Origin: Salinispirillum sp049115955
GTDB taxonomy: Bacteria; Pseudomonadota; Gammaproteobacteria; Pseudomonadales; Natronospirillaceae
Direction: 5' to 3'
Assembly (NCBI GenBank): GCA_049115955.1
Contig: JAGDZJ010000002.1
Coordinates: forward strand, 1 to 64,000
Length of the DNA: 64,000 bases
Shown: in pieces, positions 52,258 through 61,438 of the stretch
Numbering within the stretch: the first letter of the stretch is position 1
How the letters are laid out: each line of letters begins with the position of its first letter
Notes under the pieces: model-generated
Databases searched by the model: none
What the model was told of the DNA's origin: nothing
What the model saw: the letters and a program-made list of their open reading frames with translations, nothing else
Program-made: the position numbers and the translations under genes

Positions 52258-52919
52258 TCAGTCTGTACCTAGCGCAGCGCAGTTGGCTGCACCGTACCCC
52301 CGCCGGCATTAAGTTGCTGGCGTTGGCCGTGGTCAGTATCAGCCTGTTCCCGGTCTCGCATCTCGGTTTGATGGGCTCGGCATTGGGCATCACCCTTGCG
52401 CTGTACGCCAGCATCGGTCGTGAAGCGGTCAAACAGCTGCGCCTATTGAAGCCACTGCTGCCGCTGTTCCTGCTGATATTCTTACTGCAATGGTGGTCGA
52501 TCGGCTGGGCCGACGGATTGCTACTGGTCTTGCGCATGGCGACGCTGGTGTTACTGGCTAACTTGGTGACTTTGACGACTCGCATGGACGACATGATGGC
52601 GGCACTCCGCCCGCTGTTTTGGCCCTTGCAGGTGTTCGGAGTGAACCCGGCGCGTATCGCCTTTGCGGTGGCCTTATTGATCCGTTTTGTACCGGTTTTG
52701 ATGGCCGTGGTATTGAATCTTTTGGATGCCTGGCGTGCGCGCGGCGGCGGTAAACAGGTTTGGAAGCTCGCTGTGCCCTTAACCATTCAAGCCATTCGGA
52801 TGTCTGATCACGTGGCGGAAGCCATTGCGGCACGCGGCGGTATCAGCCCGCCTTTACCCACACACTCACCCTCTTCAACCGCCTTAATTACCTCCACAGG
52901 AGACGCTCATGAAAGATAA
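52254..52919 (+). CDS. bioN: Energy-coupling factor transmembrane protein (EcfT)
   Basis: A 221-residue membrane T component. It has about five helices and the two Ala-Arg-Gly coupling motifs, AWRARGG near residue 164 and EAIAARGG near 190, which dock on the ATPase. It overlaps bioM (ATGA) and bioY (11 bp), so all three are coupled. It belongs to the biotin-specific (group I) ECF transporters. Confidence 0.92.
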   Translation: MISLYLAQRSWLHRTPAGIKLLALAVVSISLFPVSHLGLMGSALGITLALYASIGREAVKQLRLLKPLLPLFLLIFLLQWWSIGWADGLLLVLRMATLVLLANLVTLTTRMDDMMAALRPLFWPLQVFGVNPARIAFAVALLIRFVPVLMAVVLNLLDAWRARGGGKQVWKLAVPLTIQAIRMSDHVAEAIAARGGISPPLPTHSPSSTALITSTGDAHER

Positions 52920-53469
52920 GTCCTTGGTGCAAATTGCCCTGTACGCGGCATTGATCGCGGCACTCGGTTTTATTCCCCCCGTACCCTTTGTTACCGGCAT
53001 TCCCATCACCGCGCAAACGCTGGGTGTGATGCTCGCCGGGGTGATGTTGGGGCCTTGGCGCGGTGCGGCGTCTATGCTGCTGTTCATCTTTGTGGTGGCG
53101 CTGGGTGCGCCCTTGTTGTCCGGCGGTCGTGGTGGTTTGGGCGTGTTTGTCAGCCCGACTGCTGGCTTCGCCATTGGTTTTCCGTTCGCGGCCTTTGCCA
53201 CCGGCTACATGGCATTGTGGTTACGCCGCCTGCCGACCTTCCCAGCGGCGCTGATCGCCTCGCTGTTTGGTGGCATCGTCATACTCTACGTGTTCGGCAT
53301 TGTGGGTTTCAAACTGGTGTCGGGACGTGAATGGTGGAACGCCACCACGGTAATGGCGGTGTTTATTCCCGGTGATTTGGTGAAAGCCATGATCACCGGT
53401 TTGGTGGCGCAAGCGGTGGTGCGTGGCCTGCCCGGTGCGGTAGCGACACGCCAAGCAGACGTCAGGTAA
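52909..53469 (+). CDS. bioY: Biotin ECF transporter S component BioY
   Basis: A 186-residue biotin-binding membrane protein with six helices. BioY family segments: PFVTGIPITAQTLGVMLAGV, MLGPWRGAASMLLFI, GFAIGFPFAAFATGYM and FIPGDLVKAMITGLVAQAV. AGGAG lies six bases before ATG. It is the third gene of bioMNY. A divergent paralogue lies at 32087-32917. Confidence 0.95.
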   Translation: MKDKSLVQIALYAALIAALGFIPPVPFVTGIPITAQTLGVMLAGVMLGPWRGAASMLLFIFVVALGAPLLSGGRGGLGVFVSPTAGFAIGFPFAAFATGYMALWLRRLPTFPAALIASLFGGIVILYVFGIVGFKLVSGREWWNATTVMAVFIPGDLVKAMITGLVAQAVVRGLPGAVATRQADVR

Positions 53470-53487
53470 CTCTTAAAAACCGGCAAT

Positions 53488-54384
53488 CTACGATGTAGAA
53501 GCCGAGCCGTTACCAGTGGCGATGGGTCGCGCGTCGTCGTTGATCCATTCGCTCCATGAGCCGGCGTAGAGCAAAGGCTGCGGCAAGTCAGCAAGCTGCA
53601 TGGCCAAGATGTTGTGGCAGGCGGTCACACCAGAACCGCAATAGCTGACCGTTGTGGGCGCTTCCGTGTAACAGGTAGGACTGGCCGCAGGCACCGGCGG
53701 CACCAACCCCAAAGCGGCAAAACGCGCGCGCAGTTCTGTGGCGCTGCGAAAACGTCCGTCCGGTTGCAGGTTCTGCGCAAAGTCGGCACAGACTGCGCCA
53801 GGAATGTGGCCCGCTTTATGATCAAGCGGTTCGGTTTCACCGCTGAAGCGCGGCAAAGCTCGAGCATCAAACAATTGATATTGCTCCGCTTGCTGCAGCA
53901 AGTCATCAGCCGACACCAACCAGTCGTCGGGACACGTCACTGTCAGCTCGGTCGGTGCACGTACGGTAATTTCTGTATCCACCGGTAAACCAGCCCCTTC
54001 CCATGCGGCCAAACCACCGTCCAGCACCTGCACACGGCTTAGGCCAGCCCAGCGCAGCATCCACCACGCACGCGCTGCAAACATACTGTTCGCGCCGTCG
54101 TACAACACAATATGGGTGTTGGGCGTTATGCCCCAGCGGCGCAGAGTCTCTTGCCACGCCGACGGGCTGGGTAGCGGATGCCGTCCCGTTTTCCCGGGCA
54201 CAATGGGCGCAGATAGGTCTTGATCTAGGTCGGCATAACCAGCACCGGGGATATGACCATTGCTCCATTGATTGACGCCCAAGGTCGGGTCCGTCAGATC
54301 AAACCGGCAATCGAGCACCAGCAAGTCTTGCTCGGTGTCGTTCATGTGTTCCGCTAACGCCAGCGGTGTCAGTAACCACGTCAT
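53488..54384 (-). CDS. sseA: 3-mercaptopyruvate/thiosulfate sulfurtransferase
   Basis: A 298-residue two-domain rhodanese. Domain 1 (about 1-140) is inactive; domain 2 carries the active cysteine in YCGSGVTACHN (about 245). The CGSGVT loop is typical of 3-mercaptopyruvate sulfurtransferases. ATG 54384 is chosen because GGGAG lies before it and the upstream extension is not conserved in type. It moves sulfane sulfur to acceptors such as cyanide or thioredoxin. Read on from modF (41-bp gap). Confidence 0.9.
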   Translation of the reverse strand: MTWLLTPLALAEHMNDTEQDLLVLDCRFDLTDPTLGVNQWSNGHIPGAGYADLDQDLSAPIVPGKTGRHPLPSPSAWQETLRRWGITPNTHIVLYDGANSMFAARAWWMLRWAGLSRVQVLDGGLAAWEGAGLPVDTEITVRAPTELTVTCPDDWLVSADDLLQQAEQYQLFDARALPRFSGETEPLDHKAGHIPGAVCADFAQNLQPDGRFRSATELRARFAALGLVPPVPAASPTCYTEAPTTVSYCGSGVTACHNILAMQLADLPQPLLYAGSWSEWINDDARPIATGNGSASTS

Positions 54385-54425
54385 CGTACCGTCTCCCATG
54401 GAAAGCGCTGTTGGTTGAAGCGCAT

Positions 54426-55877
54426 CTAGTCGAGGCGCTCTTGTTTTAGCGCAAAGAGTGCTGCGCCCGAATTGTCCGGTGTGAAGCACAGATTCCGCCG
54501 GATCAGTGCGGGGCTTTCGTCGGCGCGATGACTGACAAACAGCAGGGTCGTCGGGCCATTGGCCAGTATACGCTCTACGGCGGCCAGCACCAGAAAGCGG
54601 TTCATGTCATCCAAGCCTTGCGTCGGCTCGTCGAGGATCAACAACGGAGGCTGTTTGATCAGCGCCCGAGCGATCAGCACCAGACGTTGCTCGCCGGTCG
54701 ACAAATCGCGAAAGGTGTCTTTGGCGCGCGCTTCCAAGCCCAATAACGCCAACCACTGGTACGCCAGCTCGGCTTCATGCTGCCCGGTGGCGCTGTAGAC
54801 ACCAATGGAATCGGTCAGGCCCGACACCACGGCGGTAATGACATTGCCAGGTACTCGGTAGTCGCGGTGCAGATGGCCGGACACATAGCCTAGATGCTTC
54901 TTGATGTCCCAAATGGTTTCCCCGCGCCCTCGGCGATAGCCAAACACGGTCAGGTTATTGGCGTAGCATTGTGGGTGGTCACCGTTGATCAGGCTTAACA
55001 AGGTCGACTTACCGCTGCCGTTGGGACCGCTGATTTGCGTGTGTTCACCGGGTAGCAACTCCCAGTCTACACCCTGAAACTGCACCTGATCGCCGTAGGC
55101 AACACGCCCTTTTTGTAGGCTAACCAAGGGTTTGTTAGCAGGCCACTGTGCCAGTTGAAACTCCGACTGGCGCTCAGGTAAGGTCAGTTCATCCACCTGC
55201 GTAAAGCGCAGAGCGGCTTGAAAATCAGGGTGCTCACGCAGTTCATTGTACGGGCCCTGCAAGGCCAGTCGGCCGTGATCGAGCCACGCCAAGTGCGTGG
55301 TCCAATCCGGGATGTCCTGTTTCTGATTCACCATCAACATGACCCACTGCCCGGCGTCGGCCAAACTTTTTACTGCGGTGCTGAGTTGACGCACCGAGTC
55401 GACATCCAGTCCTTCATAGGGCTCGTCGAGAATCAACAAGTCAGGTGCGTCCAGGACCGCACGCGCCAACATCACCTTACGCCCTTCACCGCTGCTGAGC
55501 AGTCGATAGCCGCGTGCCAAAAGATGAGGCATGGACAGCTGCCGCACCAAGGTATCGTGTTGGTCGGACCACGGCGCACAGACTTCCAAGAGCAAATCAC
55601 GCACGCTGGTGCCAGGGTCAAGCTGATCGCTGAAATCGGTGTCGTCGTTGTACAGTTCGCGTTCGTACAGACTTTGCTGGTGTTCTAAAGACAACCAATG
55701 CACCCGCGGAGGCAGACTCTCTATGTTGCCGGATTCCGGTTCTAATTCACCACAGAGCAAGCGGGCCAGCACGCCTTTTCCGCTGCCATTGCCACCCAGT
55801 ACCGTCCAGACATCACCCGGTGCAAGATGCCATTGACCGATGCTAACCACACCCGATTTAATCTCAGAAAACTGCAT
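54426..55877 (-). CDS. modF: ModF/PhrA-type double ABC ATPase
   Basis: A 483-residue soluble protein with two ATPase domains. The first Walker A reads GGNGSGKGV, with Gly in place of the usual Ser/Thr, and its signature is LSSGEGRK, Walker B LLILDEPYEGLD. The second has GPNGSGKSTLL, LSTGEQRLVLIARAL and LLILDEPTQGLD, with ETIWDIKKHLGYVS as in E. coli ModF. Cytosolic; linked to molybdate use in name but of unproven function. It stands 15 kb from modABC, beside sseA. Confidence 0.9.
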   Translation of the reverse strand: MQFSEIKSGVVSIGQWHLAPGDVWTVLGGNGSGKGVLARLLCGELEPESGNIESLPPRVHWLSLEHQQSLYERELYNDDTDFSDQLDPGTSVRDLLLEVCAPWSDQHDTLVRQLSMPHLLARGYRLLSSGEGRKVMLARAVLDAPDLLILDEPYEGLDVDSVRQLSTAVKSLADAGQWVMLMVNQKQDIPDWTTHLAWLDHGRLALQGPYNELREHPDFQAALRFTQVDELTLPERQSEFQLAQWPANKPLVSLQKGRVAYGDQVQFQGVDWELLPGEHTQISGPNGSGKSTLLSLINGDHPQCYANNLTVFGYRRGRGETIWDIKKHLGYVSGHLHRDYRVPGNVITAVVSGLTDSIGVYSATGQHEAELAYQWLALLGLEARAKDTFRDLSTGEQRLVLIARALIKQPPLLILDEPTQGLDDMNRFLVLAAVERILANGPTTLLFVSHRADESPALIRRNLCFTPDNSGAALFALKQERLD

Positions 55878-55969
55878 AGTTTGTTCCGCAAGCGTCAGGG
55901 CAGGCCATCATACCGTATTGTTTTATCAGTGCTAGGGCGTCAGTTGACTGCGAGCGGGACGAAGTGACG

Positions 55970-56015
55970 GAAAAAAAACGAGAAGAAGTCGCAGGAAGGC
56001 CAAGCCTGACCTTCC
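55970..56015 (-). terminator. Terminator of the chemoreceptor gene
   Basis: An imperfect stem GGAAGGCCA/TGACCTTCC (55994-56015), just past the chemoreceptor stop, followed on the minus strand by a T8 run (55970-55977) some distance after. The spacing makes it less typical. Confidence 0.5.
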
Positions 56016-56026
56016 TGTTATTGCTG

Positions 56027-58030
56027 CTAAATGGAGATGTGCTCAACGCTTTGGCTCAGCTGCTCGGCTACCTGCTGCAGTTCTGCAACGGCTTTATCTT
56101 GTTGCCCCACGCGTTCGCCTACGGTGTCGGCTGAATGAGCGATATCGACCACAAGTGCGTTCACGCCTTGCGCCACAGAGCGTTGCTCGGCGGCGCCTTC
56201 GGCAATTTGTGCAGCGGCGCCTAATACGCCCGTCAGTTGTTCGTTCATGTCTCGTAACGAGTCCGATGTATTGTCTGCCTCTTGCACCACCACCTGGGCA
56301 TTCTGTCCATTGTCCTGCATGTTCGTTACGACCGTCCGCGTACGTTGTTGTAGACGTTGCACCACGCCTTCTATCGTTATGGTGGTATTGCCTGTGCGCA
56401 GTGACAACTGGCGGACTTCATCCGCTACCACGGCGAACCCGCGTCCGTGCTCCCCCGCTCGTGCCGCCTCAATGGCCGCATTCAGAGCCAGCAAGTTCGT
56501 CTGCTCGGAGATTTCTTGGATATGACTGACCGCCGTACCTATTTCTTCCGCTTCGCGCGCCAATTGCTCCACCGACGTACTGGATTCGAGCAAGCTCTGC
56601 TGCAGGTGGTTAATCGCTGTGACCGCCCGCGCCATGCTGCTCACATTGCCCGACGCGGCTTGCGTGGTGTGTTCTACTTTTTCGCGTGAGACCCGCGCTT
56701 GGTCTGCCATGACCTCGTTGACCTGCGCCATTTCTTCCACGGAGGTCGCGGCCGACTGCGTGAGGGTTTGTTGATGCTGCAGTACGTCGCGCGTTTCACG
56801 CCCGGCTTGCAAAAGATTCGCCATGGAAGCTTGCATAGCGTCACTGCATTGGCGAATGCGCTCAACGGTGGTTCGGAAGCTCTGACTCAGATCTCTGATG
56901 CCTTGCTCCAGTTGACCGAACTCGTCGCGCCGCACCGGGCCACTGGTGAGCGCTCTGAAGTCACCGGACTGTAATTGGGCCATCCGACTCAGGAGCGCTT
57001 TTAAGGGACGTTGAATCGACCACGAGACGCTCATACTGATCAAGACAGCGACGACCAAAGCCGACAACGCCAGGCCCAGCGCTATCCTTTGGCTGTGTGT
57101 CTGCCGTTGCACAACGTCGATGCGCGCCTGCTCCGAAAGACCACTGAGCGTGGTTTGCGCCTGTTCGTAGGTCGTCAGCGCTTCGTCGACAGCACTTTCC
57201 ATCGCCGCCAAATGGCTGCGTCGAATCTGGTCATTTTCAAGCTGGTCTCGCTGTAAGGCATACAGCCCGGTTTCCGGCTCAATGGCGTGCGCAACAGCGG
57301 CAATAAAATATTCTATCCGGTCCGCGAACGAGGGGACGTCCTGCGCCAGTTGTTGCAGCCCAAGAATCAATTGTTCAGCAAGGCCTTCTTGCCTGGGTTG
57401 CACGATGCTCAAGTCGCCGACGTTTCTGAGCTGCGACACAGTATTTAAGTTAGCACCTAACTCAATACCCATAATGCGCATGAAGTCTGCATTGCTCGCG
57501 CTGTCGGTTCGACCCATCAGGCCTGCTTCATAACCCGCGTCGCCCATGTCGGCGGAGAAGAATTCCCACTCGTCGTTAAAGTCTCGTAATACTTGTGATA
57601 TTTGCTGCTCACGGCTCAGATAGGCACGCCACAACGGCAACAACACTGTGGCTTCGGCCGCAGCGCGCTCAACTTGCTCCGTGGCTTGCTGATAAGATTC
57701 TGGTGCCAAGAAACCGGCGAAATCATCCACCGACAGGGCGCGATTCAGTTCGCGCCATTGGCCATCGGCATGAGTATAGCGTTCAGCCAACCGATCCAGG
57801 GTTTCTGGTTCTCGACTGGCAAGGAATTGGGTAGCAAAACGATTCAATTGCAGCAGATGACTGGACTGTTGCGTCAAAGAGTCGGTGATCGGCACAATGC
57901 GTTCATTCAAATACGCAAAGGCTGCTTTACTGTCTGAGTTACTCTGCCAACCATAAAATGCGTTAACAAGTCCCATAACAGCCATCAGGGTAAAACCAAT
58001 AATCACACGCTGAACGACAGACACTGCCAT
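56027..58030 (-). CDS. Methyl-accepting chemotaxis protein
   Basis: A 667-residue chemoreceptor. TM1 at about 8-28, a large periplasmic helical domain (about 30-310), TM2 at about 312-334, HAMP, and a cytoplasmic domain with hairpin tip EISEQTNLLALNAAIEAARA then GEHGRGFAVVADEVRQLS. Start 58030 is clear: GGAGG lies seven bases before it. It follows the sugar-binding protein gene, separated by a terminator, so it may sense galactosides through that binding protein or directly; this is inference. Confidence 0.92.
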   Translation of the reverse strand: MAVSVVQRVIIGFTLMAVMGLVNAFYGWQSNSDSKAAFAYLNERIVPITDSLTQQSSHLLQLNRFATQFLASREPETLDRLAERYTHADGQWRELNRALSVDDFAGFLAPESYQQATEQVERAAAEATVLLPLWRAYLSREQQISQVLRDFNDEWEFFSADMGDAGYEAGLMGRTDSASNADFMRIMGIELGANLNTVSQLRNVGDLSIVQPRQEGLAEQLILGLQQLAQDVPSFADRIEYFIAAVAHAIEPETGLYALQRDQLENDQIRRSHLAAMESAVDEALTTYEQAQTTLSGLSEQARIDVVQRQTHSQRIALGLALSALVVAVLISMSVSWSIQRPLKALLSRMAQLQSGDFRALTSGPVRRDEFGQLEQGIRDLSQSFRTTVERIRQCSDAMQASMANLLQAGRETRDVLQHQQTLTQSAATSVEEMAQVNEVMADQARVSREKVEHTTQAASGNVSSMARAVTAINHLQQSLLESSTSVEQLAREAEEIGTAVSHIQEISEQTNLLALNAAIEAARAGEHGRGFAVVADEVRQLSLRTGNTTITIEGVVQRLQQRTRTVVTNMQDNGQNAQVVVQEADNTSDSLRDMNEQLTGVLGAAAQIAEGAAEQRSVAQGVNALVVDIAHSADTVGERVGQQDKAVAELQQVAEQLSQSVEHISI

Positions 58031-58080
58031 AGGAATGCCTCCCAAGAGCATCAAAAGAGAATAAGGGGGAGAGAAAAGCA

Positions 58081-58102
58081 GGAAGGCCAAGGCTGGCCTT
58101 CC
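58081..58102 (-). terminator. Terminator after the sugar-binding protein gene
   Basis: Nine-base-pair stem GGAAGGCCA/TGGCCTTCC with loop AGGC, followed on the minus strand by a T-rich stretch (GCTTTTCTCTC). It separates the galactoside operon from the chemoreceptor. Confidence 0.7.
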
Positions 58103-58157
58103 ACAAACAACCAATATAGGCACAAAGATAGTGCCCACATCAGTCTAGGCGCCGTCT

Positions 58158-59384
58158 TTAGTCGCGATAGATGCGAGCGCGGGTACGTTCCAGGCGATCC
58201 AAGATGGCGTCCAGACGATCCGGGTTAACCATGAACTCTTGGAAACCTTGCATACCGACTGATGCCATTTCAGGCAAAGTGTCGCGGTCGTAGAACTGTG
58301 CCGTACCATCGGCAGCGGCCAACATCCGTGCGCCTTCTTGCAGGAACATGTCGTCGTTAGTCGCTGCACCAGAATGCGGTGGCAACTGGTTCAATTGCTG
58401 ATTCAACAACGCTTGGTTGTCAGCACGGGCTACGAACTCCAAGAACAGACGTGCTTCGTCTTTGTTCTTAGCGCCCGTTGGCATGTGGATAGTATCCAGA
58501 GGTGCATCTTCGTACATGCCGATTTCTGGATTGATCTGTGGGAACTGGAAGAAACCAAAGTTCACGTCATCCGGGAAGTTAGGCGTCAAAAAGTTACCCA
58601 TCAAGTACATGGCAGCCTGTCCGTTGAACAAGAAAGGCTGTGCTTCCTGCCACGAATACGCGGCGTGGTTGTCAATGAAGTAGCCGTTGTTGACCAACTC
58701 ACCCCAGTACTTAAAGACTTCACGTACGCCATCATCGTTGTACGCAATTTTACCTTCCATCAAATCGATGTGGTAATCCAGACCGTTCACGCGCAAGTTC
58801 AAATAATCGAACCAGCCGCCTGCAGTCCATAAGAAACGAGTGCCGATGGTGATCGGTGCAACGCCATTTTCTTTCAACGTGGCGTTGATGGCCATGAACT
58901 CTTCCCAAGTAGATGGCTCACTCAGACCGTAACGGTCAAATACGTCTTTGTTGTAGTAGATGCCCCACTGGTAGTACGAAAAGGGTACACCGTACTGTTT
59001 GCCGTCGACCGACATAGCCGGAACAACGGACGCAAAATCTTCGTGCATGTTGTTGTCGACCCAGATATCAGATACGTCTGCAAACAAACCTCGGTCGACG
59101 AAGAACTTCATGCGTTCACCGGCGTACCAGAAGGCGATATCCGGCGGAGAACTGGCCAACCAACCGCGAATGGCGGTTTTGTAGCCTTCTTTTTCAAAGT
59201 CGTTCCAGCGCACATCAATGTCTGGATTTTCCGCTTGGAAACGACTCAGTAGCTCAGCAAAGGCCGCTTTAGGCGCCGGGTCTACTTGGTCTGAGTTAAC
59301 GATCAATGTGCGGGCCATGCTGCCGGTTGCGAGCAACGCGGACATAGCGCCGGCGAGGGCGATAGTCTTTATTGTTTTTTTCAT
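58158..59384 (-). CDS. Carbohydrate ABC transporter substrate-binding protein
   Basis: A 408-residue periplasmic protein of the MalE/UgpB type (family 1). Signal peptide 1-24; the pattern FQAENPDIDVRWNDFE, then PDIAFWYAGER and YGVPFSYYQWGIYYNKDVFD is typical, and aromatic residues (Trp/Tyr) line the likely sugar site. It is last in the operon after the two galactosidases, so its ligand is probably an alpha- or beta-galactoside. The 90-bp gap before it may hold a processing or attenuation site, not visible to me. Confidence 0.9.
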   Translation of the reverse strand: MKKTIKTIALAGAMSALLATGSMARTLIVNSDQVDPAPKAAFAELLSRFQAENPDIDVRWNDFEKEGYKTAIRGWLASSPPDIAFWYAGERMKFFVDRGLFADVSDIWVDNNMHEDFASVVPAMSVDGKQYGVPFSYYQWGIYYNKDVFDRYGLSEPSTWEEFMAINATLKENGVAPITIGTRFLWTAGGWFDYLNLRVNGLDYHIDLMEGKIAYNDDGVREVFKYWGELVNNGYFIDNHAAYSWQEAQPFLFNGQAAMYLMGNFLTPNFPDDVNFGFFQFPQINPEIGMYEDAPLDTIHMPTGAKNKDEARLFLEFVARADNQALLNQQLNQLPPHSGAATNDDMFLQEGARMLAAADGTAQFYDRDTLPEMASVGMQGFQEFMVNPDRLDAILDRLERTRARIYRD

Positions 59385-59474
59385 GTCACTGCCTTTCGTT
59401 TGTTGTGTTGTTGTGTTTTCTTGCGCTTGCGTATACGAACCTCAGTTCGGTTTTCCACCGTCAAACGGACTGCT

Positions 59475-61430
59475 CTAAACGTTTGACGACACCCGCCATA
59501 CAGACAACTCTGCTGGCAGTATTTCTTCTTTACCCAGTAGACACTGGCCCGACGGTGCGTAACGCACGGTGTCTTGCCCGTAGTTAAATGCAAAAACCCA
59601 ATCGCCCAAGCGGCGCAGACGCAGCCCGACAGGCAACGACTGCACGGCAATACCGGCATTGGTTAAAAAGTCATTCATCTGTTGCTTTAAGGTGTCGGCG
59701 TCCACACAGGCCGCCAAGTACCGAGCGTGGCCGTGTTCGAACAAGGCGCCGTCGCCGTTCTCAAACCGCAGCAGCGGCTGCAATGTTGTCTCGACGCGCT
59801 CGCGCCAACGCACCACAGAGCCTGATACTTTGTCACCCACGAGTAAGGGTTCTTTGATTTGGTCCGGCAAGGATTCGACCTGAATCACCCGCAACGGCAA
59901 CAGTTGCTGCAATGGACCGGGTGCCAACTCGGCGGGCGTGCGTAAGCTGATCGTTTTGGAGCCGGAGCGCGCGCTGATAAAGACAGGCGTTTTTGTTTGC
60001 GCCAGTTCCGCCACCAAGGTATCTGGCACGTGCGCTTGCGCTGCCATCACCACGGCCCGGTAGCCATTGATGGAATCTTGTGGTGCCACGATGTCGACCG
60101 ACACACCCAGCTCACGCAACGCGGTGTAGTATTCCAATACCGTGTCGAAGTAGCTGAAGTTGCGACCTTGCGGTTGCGCTTCAAACACCCACTGCGCGTG
60201 ATAGTCGAACAATAGGGCGACTTCAGCCTGAGCGGTTGCTGGCTGGCCCTCCGCCTTCAGTCGGGCGATTTCCTCAGACACCTGACGGACTTCGGCCTGC
60301 ACGGGTGCGGGGGTTGCGTCGGGCAGGTCCAAGCCAGCGTGCATTTGTTCCTGCGCAAACGGGGCTTGGCGCCAGCGGAAATAATTCATTGCCTCCGCGC
60401 CATGGGCAAAGCCTTCCCATGTCCATAAACGCACCATGCCAGGCTTGGGCGCCGGGTTATGACCAGCCCAGTTGACCGGGCCAGGCTGCTGTTCTTGCAC
60501 CCACATACGGCCTTTGCCGACACGCCGATACAGGTCGTGATGGAAACCGGCGAAATCGGGATGTCCCGTGCGCAGGTAATAGGCTTTGGTTTCCAGGCTG
60601 TAGCGACTTTGGTCAAGAAACCCTAGGGGGTAGCTGTCCCATGTAGCGATGTCGAGGTCGTCGCCCACCGGATAATGGTCAAATTCGGTAAAGCAGCCCA
60701 TGTAGTTGTGGTGGATATCACGACCGGGCGACAAGCGACGAATAATGTCGACGTGCAGGCGGTTGTATTCCACGACCATGTCCGAGCTGAAGCGACGGAA
60801 ATCCAAACGATGACTTGGGTTGGTTTCCGTTACAGCCTGCATAGGCGGATCTATTTCTGCAAAACTGCGGTATTCCATACTCCAAAACACGTTGCCCCAC
60901 GCGACGTTCAAAGCCTCTACCGTTTGATAGCGCTTTTCCAGCCATTCTTGAAAACGTTTTCTTGCGTCGGCAGAAAAAGACAGAATAGTGTTGTGACACC
61001 CGTATTCGTTGTCTGTTTGCCAAACCGCAATGGCCGGATGCTGGCCATAACGTTCCAGCATCGCGGTGACGATACGTTGTGTTTCAGTACGGTAAGTGGT
61101 CGAGGAAAAGCAATAGTGCCGACGCGAGCCAAAACGACGTGGCTGGTTGTGCTCATCCACGGCCAGAATATCGGGGTACTGGTCGATCAACCATTTAGGC
61201 GGTGTTGCCGTGGGTGTACCCATCACCACGCGTAGACCCTGTGCATGCAGCACGTCCAACGCGCGGTCCAGCCATGCCCAGTTAAACTGACCCGGCTCCG
61301 GCTCAATGCGGCTCCACGCGAACTCACCGACGCGCACATAGGTTAAGCCGAGCTCTGCCATACGGCGAGCGTCGTCTTGCCATTGCGCTTCTGGCCAATG
61401 TTCGGGGTAATAACAGGTACCAAGTAACAT
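59475..61430 (-). CDS. Beta-galactosidase (GH42)
   Basis: A 651-residue cytosolic enzyme. The TIM barrel holds acid/base Glu in VWQTDNEYGCH (about 143) and the nucleophile Glu in RMWVQEQQPGPVNW (about 310), followed by a trimerisation domain and a C-terminal beta domain. No signal peptide. It starts eight bases after the alpha-galactosidase stop. It hydrolyses terminal beta-galactosides after import. Confidence 0.94.
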   Translation of the reverse strand: MLLGTCYYPEHWPEAQWQDDARRMAELGLTYVRVGEFAWSRIEPEPGQFNWAWLDRALDVLHAQGLRVVMGTPTATPPKWLIDQYPDILAVDEHNQPRRFGSRRHYCFSSTTYRTETQRIVTAMLERYGQHPAIAVWQTDNEYGCHNTILSFSADARKRFQEWLEKRYQTVEALNVAWGNVFWSMEYRSFAEIDPPMQAVTETNPSHRLDFRRFSSDMVVEYNRLHVDIIRRLSPGRDIHHNYMGCFTEFDHYPVGDDLDIATWDSYPLGFLDQSRYSLETKAYYLRTGHPDFAGFHHDLYRRVGKGRMWVQEQQPGPVNWAGHNPAPKPGMVRLWTWEGFAHGAEAMNYFRWRQAPFAQEQMHAGLDLPDATPAPVQAEVRQVSEEIARLKAEGQPATAQAEVALLFDYHAQWVFEAQPQGRNFSYFDTVLEYYTALRELGVSVDIVAPQDSINGYRAVVMAAQAHVPDTLVAELAQTKTPVFISARSGSKTISLRTPAELAPGPLQQLLPLRVIQVESLPDQIKEPLLVGDKVSGSVVRWRERVETTLQPLLRFENGDGALFEHGHARYLAACVDADTLKQQMNDFLTNAGIAVQSLPVGLRLRRLGDWVFAFNYGQDTVRYAPSGQCLLGKEEILPAELSVWRVSSNV

Positions 61431-61438
61431 AATTCTTA

